Positions 1-9,578 of a stretch of 64,000 nucleotides of DNA are shown here, in pieces. Numbering within the stretch: the first letter of the stretch is position 1; each line of letters starts with the position of its first letter. The stretch is from Terebella lapidaria (Eukaryota; Annelida; Polychaeta; Terebellida; Terebellidae): NCBI GenBank assembly GCA_949152475.1, contig OX424559.1, positions 30,795,119 to 30,859,118 of the forward strand, given 5' to 3'. A model generated the notes under the pieces. It was not told where the DNA came from and did not search any database. It saw only the letters and a list, made by a program, of their open reading frames with translations. The position numbers were made by a program, and so were the translations under genes.

Positions 1-683
1 AAATTCTGATACACGTCAGTTTCCTACTCAAATGCAAATCCTATTGCGTTCAAAATATTCAAATACGAGTTAAAACGTTTAACTATTTAAACTTTTAATC
101 ACTTCCAAATTGATGACTTCTTATGAAATCCACTTGCACTTGCAGAAATGCACTGCACTCGCACAAATACTCTTTTCCTACACAAACCAGATTGGCACGT
201 CATTTCAGTTGATCTTAAGATAGTAGACAAATGAATCACTGAAAGATGTATGTTCGAAGGTCCCAACTATAGGGAGCAGAAACTAATTTTCTGTCAGAAA
301 GACACAGAATGGGTAAACGAGTTTGGGTTATTGATAAGTAAACACATCGATGTTTTGTCATAGTCAGTCAGTACTAAATACACTTTAATGATGATACACT
401 TTCACTTCCGTTCGGATAATCTGGTGGTTGCTGATAGCTTATTGACAATCCCGAAAAAAATGTTATTGTTCCTGTTTCTAGTATCGGAAAATATGTCTAT
501 GTGTAGTTTGCGAAACTACATGTATACTGTAATATTCAGTGCCTACTCACCGGTATTGAACAGGATATTTCCAACAGAACCATTCCTAACAGTACATATC
601 AGGATAATAATGAAGGCAAATCCGAGACGGTCATTGGCCAATACCAGCGGTGATATAAACATATCCCTTACGGGTCTCGTTTT
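1..683. other. Left edge, no gene recognised
   Basis: AT-rich sequence with no recognisable protein family. One open frame of about 140 codons on the plus strand starts at 388, but its last third is the 21-bp repeat that follows and the rest has no recognisable domain. I treat it as chance. Confidence 0.5.
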
Positions 684-1069
684 TACGGAAGCGTATTGCT
701 ATCAAAGGTGTAAAACATGTTATCTCGTACGTACGACTTATATCTCATACGTACGACTCAATAACTCATATGTACGACTTCAAAACTCGTATGTACGACT
801 TATTAACTCATACATATGACTTGTTGACTCGTATGTACGACTTGTTAACCCGTACGTATGACTTACTAACTCGTACATACGACTTATTAACTCGTACATA
901 TGACTTATTAACCCGTACGTATGACTTATTAACTCGTACATACGAGTTAGTAAGTCGTACTTATGAGATACTAAGCCATATGTACGAGTTAATAAGTCGT
1001 ACATACGAGATATAAGTCATACGTACGAATACGTTTTTTACACACTTGATAACAATACGTTTCACTACG
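684..1069. repeat. Foldback-type repeat 1 (21-bp units inside inverted arms)
   Basis: The outer arms are inverted copies. The left one reads TACGGAAGCGTATTGCT, then ATCAAAGGTGTAAAA, then TATCTCGTACGTACGACTTA. The right one (about 1000-1069) is its reverse complement with a few changes. Between them lies a tandem array of a 21-bp unit (type CGTACGTATGACTTACTAACT), which flips orientation near 945-950. The unit is itself rich in the palindromes GTAC and GTACGTAC. Because 21 is a multiple of 3, both strands stay open and give meaningless 7-residue repeats (MYDLLTR and similar). The architecture (long inverted arms built of short direct repeats, no coding core) resembles Foldback elements. The family is unassigned. 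Confidence 0.7.
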
Positions 1070-1410
1070 AAAGCATATTGCTATCAAGTGCGTAAAATTT
1101 CTTATCTCGTACATATGAGTTATATCTCATACACACGACTTACTAAGTCGTATGTACGACTTATTAACTCGCATGTACCACTTAATAACTCGTACAAATG
1201 ACTTAGTATCTCATAAGTACGACTTACTAACTCGTACGTACGAGTTAATAACTCGTACGTACGAGTTAATAAGTCGTATGTATGAGTTAATAAGTCGTAT
1301 GTAGGAGTTAATAAGTCGTATGTATGACTTATTAACTCGTACACACGTGTTAGTAAGTCGTACGTACGAGATACAAATTTTTACACACTTGATAGCAATT
1401 TGCTTCCGTA
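1066..1410. repeat. Foldback-type repeat 2, back to back with repeat 1
   Basis: This has the same design as the preceding unit. The left arm from 1066 reads TACGAAAGCATATTGCTATC and continues with AAGTGCGTAAAA. The right arm, ending near 1410, is the complement (TTTTTACACACTTGATAGCA, then ATTTGCTTCCGTA). The inside is the same 21-bp unit, inverting near 1240. The two units share or abut the TACGA at 1066-1069, so they form a tandem pair of palindromes. Repeat-derived open frames run on both strands and are not genes. Confidence 0.7.
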
Positions 1411-1446
1411 CGTTTTCAGTCATTGATAAATTCGTTACCCGATGTC

Positions 1447-1559
1447 TGTTCACGGAATACGGAATTATATCTACGTCTAGCTGTCCGTATCCCATTCGGC
1501 CTTCGACCTCGTGGGATACGAACAGCTAGACGTAGATATAACTCCGTATTCCGTGAACA
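1447..1559. repeat. Long near-perfect hairpin (48-bp arms)
   Basis: Left arm 1447-1494 and right arm 1512-1559 are reverse complements at 46 of 48 positions by eye, with a 17-base loop (1495-1511). Arms begin TGTTCACGGAATACGG. The sequence differs from the 21-bp foldback units just upstream. It could be a small MITE, a foldback remnant or a transcribed hairpin. Nothing shows transcription. Confidence 0.8.
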
Positions 1560-1805
1560 AACATGGGATAACTAGTAATATCTAAGCATGAAAATTAATT
1601 ACCTATTTGTACTAAATTCTTAGTATAACTACCTCGTGTAGTATTTTTGAAAAACCCAGAACGCCCTGCAGCTAGCCACCGAAAATTGAATGTTGTGATT
1701 CCATTTATTGGGCTCAGGTCATGCTTATGTTCACGTTCTGAAAAGTCTGACAAAATCAGAACATACGGTGTAAATTTGTGAAAAAAAAGATCTTTGCAAG
1801 TAAAA

Positions 1806-2873
1806 TGCACTGGGGGTGTTCAGAGGGGGCACAACCGGCACGTGCCCCCTCTTTCCATGAAATAGGTACCTTTGTGCTCCCTTTTTCACAAAATCGTGCC
1901 CTCACTCCTTTCTTAGAGAATTAAATAAAATTAAATAATGTTCTTCATTTTATTGTATTTTTGATGATAGTCATCCATCCAGTTAGTGTGTACGAAGTGT
2001 GTACAGCGCGCGAACGATATCGCTAGTACGGCATGATAATGTTCCCATATTGTTTGCTAACACAGGCATGATCAGCGGTCACATCATGTATATATTTATA
2101 TCTTTGAAATTAAAGCCAGGCTAATGCCAGGAACTCCCTATCCCACTTCCTCCACGCCACCCAGCCCCTTCGTCCTTTGTTTGATGGGAGGGGGATAAAC
2201 GCTGCCCCCAGTGCAACATTTTGTTGTAATCTGGGGTTGTTTAGGATGTGATAGGTCTGTCAATCGAAATGTTCGATCGTCAATATCATGTGTTAAAGAT
2301 TAAAAATTGTCATTTTCATCCCAATAAATCCTTGGATCTGAAGATTATGATCTACACTTGAAAACGTTCAGAATCAACCAAAGAACATCTAGACCCCTAC
2401 AGCTTCTGGTGCCCGCCTAGAGCCCCAGGCCTATTATATAAAACTTTCTGTCACATTTCTTTGCCACGAAGGCTGCGTCCCTCTTCAAGGTGTCCGATAG
2501 AGTCATGACATCAGCTAAGTTGCGAGAGGGGCATGTAGGCATATACTGGAATTTAGAATTATTGTATTATATACAGCGTATTCGGCTATGGGACCGGAGG
2601 AAACTGAAATCCAGATTGCAGGATTGTGGCATTGTTTATGCATCTGGTATTACATAATACAAGTGATTATAAAATAATAATAATTTCTTTCACCCCACTC
2701 TGCATTGAGCAAAAGGCTTTCACCAATTAGGATTCTCTGTCATATTATCCAATGTTATCTATCTAAATAAGGCGAAAGTCCATCGCATTTCATGCGAAAG
2801 GCCTTCATCGGCCCTCAGACCCCCTGTCGTCGAATTGTGCCCCCTCTTTCCAGAAATCCTGTACACGCCCCTG
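1806..2873. mobile_element. Possible worn non-autonomous hAT-like element
   Basis: The left side reads CACTGGGGGTGTTCAGAGGG and then GGCACAA. The reverse complement of the right side reads CAGGGGCGTGTACAGGATTT, then AGAGGGGGCACAA. The two ends are roughly similar inverted termini of the CAGGGGCG type seen on many hAT-like elements. The phrase GTGCCCCCTCTTTCCA occurs near both ends. I see no convincing 8-bp target duplication and no transposase. A second internal inverted match (CCCCAGTGCA near 2205) suggests a nested or composite structure. Boundaries are uncertain. Confidence 0.3.
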
Positions 2874-4416
2874 ATACATCTGTATAATCCATGCAGTTCC
2901 ATGTCCGCGAATGTTATGAAAAAATATGCACTGTGTATGACACCCTATATGTAAGAAATTTCTAGAGAAAAGTTCTGATGCTGCTATGGTGTAGCACTAG
3001 TGTCAGGGATAACTGCAGCGTCAACTGCAGTAACATATCATTTTATTATTAGTAAGAAAATACTATACTGATATCTATCTGCATAATATTTTCACATATC
3101 ATCCAATCTGTGCTTTTGATGCCACATATGACCTGCCACGAAATTATGTTGGTCCTGAATTAAGCACAAAAATACATTATATCCATTGAGTTGTCTGGCC
3201 GTCTGTCACATTTTTATCTTTACAGTTCATTGTCATATATTCCCAAATATGTGCACAAATATACTCAGAATCATTGGTGAAAGAGTGCATTTTTAGCTTT
3301 TATTTTCGAGGTTTTTTTATATAAATATGGCGGATATTTCCGACAAAAACATGCTTAAAACGCCCCCAAAGGACCAAAATTAAGTTTTTGGCTGTTTTCT
3401 TGAAAAATGTGTGATTTTTACCTCAAAACATGCTAATTGGGATACTTGACATTGTGTTTAAAAATAAAGCACGTTTACTTTATCGTCAGGCGTTAAGTCC
3501 AGGCTCAAAATGCTCAGGATTAGGTTTAGGTTTGGTGCACTAGGCCCCAGGCCTCTCCTCTGTAATTCACACATGTGAATGAATAAAGCCGAGCAACTGC
3601 TTGGAAATAACACACCTATCATTCTGAAAAATTGGCGATAAATCTCTTTACAGAGGCATGTTCCTCGATTTTTGGTTTCTAGAGGCTGTCTCGTGTTCAG
3701 CGCTATGTCAAAAGTATTCATTTTTCTGCGACTGGGATCGCAATCTTAGCGATTTGACGAGCGACGCCACTCTCAGCTGTGGGCTACATTGAATGTAAGT
3801 TGAGATCTGCTGCATTATGACAGTGATAATCTGACATTATGGTCATATACAAAATCTGAAGCATTATGATACTCCAGGTAATGTCTGCATGTTAATTATA
3901 CACACGTCCAGCAGTTATTGTAGCATATATTATATTGATTTTCACGATCTGCTATGCATAACATGGATATGTGAGAGATTTTTCTTCGCTTAATCTGTAT
4001 ATTTTTTACTACACTATTTCTTTTGGGAGACCCTGTAGGCTATAGTTGACATGATATGAACGTATTAGTAATATCACGAGACTCTGTATTGTTCCACACG
4101 AAATACAAAAATCGCATTTGGCTCATTGCAGTTTTGAAATGTATGAAAGGCCCAACAACTTACAAACAAATGGAATGAATATAATGATGACTAAGCCACT
4201 AAATATAAACATTAATAAAGCCCCAAAGAAAAATAAAACGGGAATATAGGAAACGACAACCCCAAATTGGATGTCTGCGGAATAATAATTGATGATTAAC
4301 TACAAAATGACTATTCTAAACAATTAATACAACACATACATTATTGTGTGGTTGGAGGCAGTTTGAGGCATATAGAGTTCCTTCCAGAGAAGACGTTCGA
4401 TTTTCTCCTCCAAAAC
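2874..4416. other. No gene recognised
   Basis: AT-rich sequence with stops in all frames. The largest open frame (minus strand, 3458-3721, 87 codons) resembles nothing I know. No tandem array or inverted repeat was noticed. Confidence 0.5.
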
Positions 4417-4843
4417 AACTCGCCAGCCCACAGGGGCGGATCTAGGATTGGTTCAGAGTGGGGGACGGCCATTCCAGAACTCGCCAGCCCACAGGGGCGG
4501 ATCTAGGATTGGTTCAGAGTGGGGGACGGCCATTCCAGAACTCGCCAGCCCACAGGGGCGGATCTAGGATTGGTTCAGAGTGGGGGACGGCCATTCCAGA
4601 ACTCGCCAGCCCACAGGGGCGGATCTAGGATTGGTTCAGAGTGGGGGACGGCCATTCCAGAACTCGCCAGCCCACAGGGGCGGATCTAGGATTGGTTCAG
4701 AGTGGGGGACGGCCATTCCAGAACTCGCCAGCCCACAGGGGCGGATCTAGGATTGGTTCAGAGTGGGGGACGGCCATTCCAGAACTCGCCAGCCCACAGG
4801 GGCGGATCTAGGATTGGTTCAGAGTGGGGGACGGCCATTCCAG
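4417..4843. repeat. Seven identical 61-bp tandem repeats
   Basis: Seven consecutive units of exactly 61 bp (427 bp in all) appear identical by eye. Each unit contains CAGGGGCGGATCTAGGATTG followed by GTTCAGAGTGGGGGACGGCC. The first string resembles the terminus of hAT-like DNA transposons (CAGGGGCGGATC type). GGGGGACGGC has its reverse complement GCCGTCCCCC just before the poly-C run at 5060. The array may therefore be an expanded transposon end whose other end lies near 5060. Absence of any divergence implies very recent expansion or an assembly collapse or expansion. Confidence 0.85.
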
Positions 4844-5731
4844 AAATTCGCTTGGGGGCAGTTAGGATACCGTACTTTTAATTTTCTCTCGCGAGCGTGG
4901 TGGTCTGAGGCTTCGCAATGCGACACAAGACTCCTGATACAATTTTGGGGTTTAATATGTTTAAAAAGTTGCTCTTAGTCGACTAGGAGAAGCAGTGCCA
5001 AGTGTTGCAGCCTTGGCTTCACATCATCAGCAACCACCACTACTGGTGTGCCTCGCCGTCCCCCCCCCCCCCCCCCCCGGGCCATGGCCAACTCATCCTT
5101 GGCAAGTGGTCGTCAGTCGCAAACCACGACCACTAGGCGTGGCACGTACAGTCGTACACTGATATAATTACTTTATGGAATTTTCAATATCTATCATAAC
5201 GATTCAGTAGTGTTGACGGTAAAGTGGAAGGCTAGATTCGATTCTGGCAAAGTGTTTTCCGACGTTGCTTTTTTATACTATTCTGTACTATCTGGTCCGT
5301 GCTCAAGAAGGGAAATAAGTGACGCGAATAGTAAGAACATTACTAGTAACATAGCGAAGCAACTATAATCACCAATACCTTTCCAGATGCCAATGATGGT
5401 TTAGAAGCGAAACAAAGATTACCATCATGCCTTTGTGTATCAACTCGGACTATACTACCGTGGTATTCAACGATATTCAACACAAGTAACCTTCAGTGGA
5501 AATAATTATTTTTGTGGCCAGCGGAAATATGATGGGATGGGACAGTTTGTGTGATAAATAACCATAATTTAATAGATAAAATTGCTCATTAATCTACACA
5601 TAATAAACAAAGAAAAACATATCCATAGTAGTACATCCGAGTTCAGACCTTCAATGGTTATCATGGTTATAATGTTGCCCAATGTTTTGGATCGAATTGA
5701 TTGTTTATGCGTTTATTTTAGTGTAAAAAAA
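4844..5731. other. No gene; contains a 19-base C run
   Basis: No coding region is recognised. A run of 19 C lies at 5060-5078, directly after GCCGTC, and may mark the far end of the transposon-like unit whose near end is amplified at 4417-4843. The rest is AT-rich and featureless. Confidence 0.5.
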
Positions 5732-6272
5732 CCTCTCGCTGGGGGTGATTTCAATGGTTCTAATCTGATGTAGACACTCAACAAAATCATTTTAAATTCG
5801 ATAACTATATTTAACACGAATGATAGCAGGACCAGGCCGCCCATGCCTACCCTCCGTGGGTCTGTTTTTACCCAAACTTAGAAGACCAGCGCGACGCGGT
5901 GGCCAATTAACCGGCAATGAGGATACTGCTTACTAGAGTGAGTGCAGCATACCCCAGGTGGCAGCACTCACTCTAATTCGCACTTGCACACAGTTGCCAT
6001 ACATAGTAACTACAAATGTGTGATGGTGGACTTGGTGAACAACCAAAATCACGTTTTTTTTAAATGTTCGTAAAAACATTATGATTATGATGTTCCTGAA
6101 AATTTGATTTGTGTTTGAAACCAGGAAACGTCTGAATCTTTATTTGTTAATTTTGCTATTGGCTCCATCACAAAAGTAAGTTTTTGGAATAGATTGACTA
6201 ATGCGAATTTAAAATGATTTTGTTGACTGTCTACACCAGATTAGAACCATTGAAATCACCTCCAGTGAGAGG
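5732..6272. mobile_element. MITE-like element with ~69-bp terminal inverted repeats
   Basis: Positions 5732-5800 and 6204-6272 are reverse complements over about 69 bp, with roughly six mismatches by eye (left end CCTCTCGCTGGGGGTGATTT). The interior has no protein. It holds a smaller perfect hairpin with 12-bp arms (5934-5945 TAGAGTGAGTGC with 5964-5975) around an 18-base loop. The right arm also occurs, without its partner, in the related stretches near 28900 and 31500. The inverted repeat therefore either sits at the edge of a larger duplicated unit or was formed from it. Confidence 0.6.
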
Positions 6273-7870
6273 TGCCCAGACAGAGTGCGACGATCAATAG
6301 AGTAGCCGGCCAGCCACTCGAGGCGGACAAACGTGTATGTACAAAGTTGTTGGCTTGTAGACTGTATAGGGTCCAACCGCTCCCCCCCTCACAAAACCCC
6401 CCACACATACTTTATCAACCATGTATCCCTAATGACATTACGACATACATGTGAATGGAGGTCCGTGTGTTAAAGTTCAATTGTGATGTGTATTCTATTT
6501 GTAGAACTAGAATATCCTTAACAGTAGTTTAGTAAGAATTCATGTTGAGGATTAGCAGGTTATGAATCAACACGAACCAACAAATTGTCCTCCGCGAGAA
6601 GTTAATAGGCGCTCTATTGCTCTTGTACAATAAACTTGATGCACGCTTGTATATTATGTCAAGCATCACAACGAAACTACGATGGGGGAATCACTTCACT
6701 AAAACGTATATATTTGTGTTCAATCCAAAATAAAATTCGTCAGGAAATGCACTTACATAAGTAGTGTTGTGGTGTTATAATGGAATGTGCATATGTGAAT
6801 GTGCATACTGAGTAAAGTCCCATGGCAGAGATAAGGACACACTGTACTTACACCAAAGTAAAGTTCAGTATTTAAAAACATTGTTATTTTTATATACGAT
6901 ATATCATAATATGATGAATAACGCGAACTTTTATTTGGCAATGTGTAAAAATTAACATATTGCATGTTTATACAGGTACTGTATCAGTTAGACAACAGTG
7001 AATGCCTGACATTCAAACAAAATCACCAAGAATATTTGTTATAGAATAAACAATAAATGATATGAGTTGGTGTCATCTTTATTGATGTGAGTTATATCAA
7101 TATAAAACGTAGTGAGACTGGTGAAAAATATGAGATCATCCGCTATCGTTTGTATATCTTTAACAGAAATTTCTAGTCAGCATTTATATGGATATATCCA
7201 CTCTCCTACTTGACATACCATTTCGCCTAAAATTGGGTTCACCAAGAACTCAGTAGAATACTTCGAGCCTTGACTGGTCGATAATGCCGCCGAGCTGAGA
7301 TGACACATAGCTGGTATAGTAGTCTGCGTGCCTACTTGTCTGGGCGACTTCTGTTGACACAAGGAAACAGGGCATTACTAAGTGCAAGGTGAGGAGATTT
7401 TCGGTTAAAACATATCTAAGTGTTACGCTGGTGTCTTGTCGCTTATATGTGGAAGGAGCGAATTTTTTTATGTTCATTCTTTAAATGAAAATGTGTGTGA
7501 ATATCTATTCAGTTGCTGTCATGGTGATATTCAAACAAATAGACCACAAGTATGTCTGTTGAATATGGCATGTTTATTCAGGTTAAACATCATGTGATCG
7601 ACTGACGGAAACATCATTCATTTGATAAATTCTCCAAATAATCGTTGGTTCATATAACTAATATCTCAATAAAATATGAGTTATATTCTATTCCATTATA
7701 TATCCCATTCACAAGCTGTATGTTAGAGTTTTGAAAGGCGTCTTCTACGAATCAACCTTCATATCAGGATTAGCAATCATCTTACCATACAGAAATCAGA
7801 TAGTATCCTCCTTGTTGTCATAAAGATTCTAAAGCGCAGAATAGACTTTTTCATCCAAATAATTGTAGCG
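6273..7870. repeat. Segmental duplication, copy A, part 1
   Basis: The sequence aligns collinearly with 28880-30590 (roughly 80-85% identical by eye). Good anchors are CCATTTCGCCTAAAATTGGG (here near 7225, there near 29945) and GAGCTGAGATGACACATAGC. Open frames in this copy (such as 7177-7362, minus) are interrupted in the other copy, so I see no protein being maintained. The homology continues in this copy only after about 13.9 kb of unrelated sequence, at 21755. Confidence 0.7.
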
Positions 7871-8160
7871 TAATACATACTGTAATATTTGGCCTAAATG
7901 GATATCTTTTGGTCCTTAGGTTGCTGCAGGGACCACTATTGTGCACTGTATATTTATATCTGGTCTTATTGTAGTAAGTTCAGCTCGTAGTTGATGATCA
8001 TCCAGGACATGGCCTCAACTACTAAACTGAATTCTTCAAACGATCAAATTACAATGTTCATGAAACATAATACTGTTTGATTCCTGTTGCAATCTTGATT
8101 CGGCCTGAAAACTATACAGTGTCATTAACAAAAAGTACACATAAACTATTGTGGAACATG
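7871..8160. other. No gene recognised
   Basis: AT-rich sequence between the end of duplication homology and the 160-bp repeats. No coding sequence or structure seen. Confidence 0.4.
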
Positions 8161-8487
8161 ATTTTGATAAATTTATCAGTGTAAATTAAATGTGAGAAAC
8201 AATATATTTATTATCTTCCTACCCAATACCATGTGTCATACTTGTATCAATAATGACTGCATTTATGTTAACCTAGTATGCTGATCAGGACAGATTATTC
8301 ACTATTAAACGAACACTATTATTTTGATATATTTATCAGTGTAAATTGAATGTGGAAAACAACATATTTATTATATCTCCCCATCACGACGACACGAGTC
8401 ATACTTGTATGAACAATAGCCGCATGTGTGTTCATTTTATTCTAGTGTGCTGATCAAGACAGAATAGTCGCTATTCAACGAAAACTA
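8161..8487. repeat. Two tandem ~160-bp direct repeats
   Basis: 8161-8320 and 8321-8487 align throughout. Both start ATTTTGATAWATTTATCAGT and share GTCATACTTGTAT and GTGCTGATCARGACAGA-type blocks, with about 80-85% identity. No coding content. Confidence 0.7.
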
Positions 8488-8544
8488 CACGTACTACAAA
8501 GCCGATGGAAGACATGGAAAATTTATTTTGTGCACATCCTTATT

Positions 8545-8703
8545 GCGCTCTCTCGGAATATTATTGAGTTCCCTCGCGATCTTATTGCTTTCATTCACAT
8601 TACAGATCACGTACCCACACAATCTTATTGTGTTCCCTCGCAATCCAAATCACATTCCCTCGCAATCCAGATTTTGTTTCCTTGCGATCTTATTGTGTTC
8701 CCT
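8545..8703. repeat. Short diverged minisatellite
   Basis: Roughly six imperfect copies of a ~22-bp unit built around TTCCCTCGCGATCTTATTGT. Open frames across it merely follow the repeat. Confidence 0.6.
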
Positions 8704-8841
8704 AATACAAAAAAAACTAAATAATACATGGCGTCGTTCAGTGAAGCATGCACAGGTAGTTGTGTATCGTACCATAAATCTGACATATATTCGAGCGTCT
8801 TTGATTTTATAGACTTGCAGGCTCGTATGAAGGTTGATTTA

Positions 8842-9578
8842 TGTAACGTTCGTCCGCCCCCGAGCGGGGGCGTCCGCGCGATACCCTACAGGTATCACAA
8901 CCAGGTACCAGTCCGTCCGGAACGAACCCGGATCTCATACATCACCACATAGTACAACACATCATCAACATCATCATCGTCATCATCATCACATGCATTA
9001 TACATCATAATGGCAATGTAGCCGTGTGTAGAGCCCGAGAGGCCATGGGCGCGGCCTCACGGAACCCGTACACGTGGGCATATTGCTCTCCGGTCTCGCC
9101 GACGGCACTGCCACAGAGATAGAACTCTGCATCAGCCCGACGGTCTGCCAGAGCCTCTGTCACCTCGTCCCGGGGAGGGGGAGAACTGGCGATCCACAGG
9201 GCTTGCACCCCCGAGTCAGCAGCTCGTCTCCCCCAGCCCGGGCCCCCCAATTGGAATCTGTCCCTAGGGCCCCCACGGGCCTCTACTCGAAAGACAGGGA
9301 CGCAAAGCACATGGCGCGCTCTGCGTGCTGCCTCTCTGCTCTCTCTCGGACAGACACCTCGATCGAGCGTTTCCCAGTGTATATATAATACACCAGAAAG
9401 CCGAGCCTGCACGCGCAGCTCATACAACCATTGTTATAGTTTACTGGAGTGTACACAATCACGAGCGTTGCCGTGGCAACACAGACTCGAACCGAGTAGG
9501 CCAAGACGGAAAAGGACGTATAAATGAGTTATGTGTTTACAATGTCACCTGCCGTGAACTTAGGGCAAAATCGCCACA
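8842..9578 (-). repeat. 3' LTR of the Ty3/gypsy element
   Basis: 737 bp, starting TGTAACGTTCGTCC and ending AAATCGCCACA on the plus strand. On the minus strand a TATA-like box (TATTATATAT, around 9381-9390) lies about 190 bp inside the LTR, fitting a U3 promoter. The short phrase ATCGCCACAT recurs twice just inside the element (9587-9610). Open frames across the LTR (for example 9005-9427) are shared with the other LTR and are not separate genes. Confidence 0.93.

Noticed and set aside
770-1530. Several open frames of 70-95 codons on both strands with MYDLLTRTYELI-like repeats
   Set aside because: They are translations of the 21-bp repeat; any strand and phase stays open because the unit is a multiple of three.
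7177-7477. Small minus-strand gene in the segmental duplication
   Set aside because: The matching region at 29900-30110 is conserved in DNA but interrupted in the same frame, so no protein is being kept.
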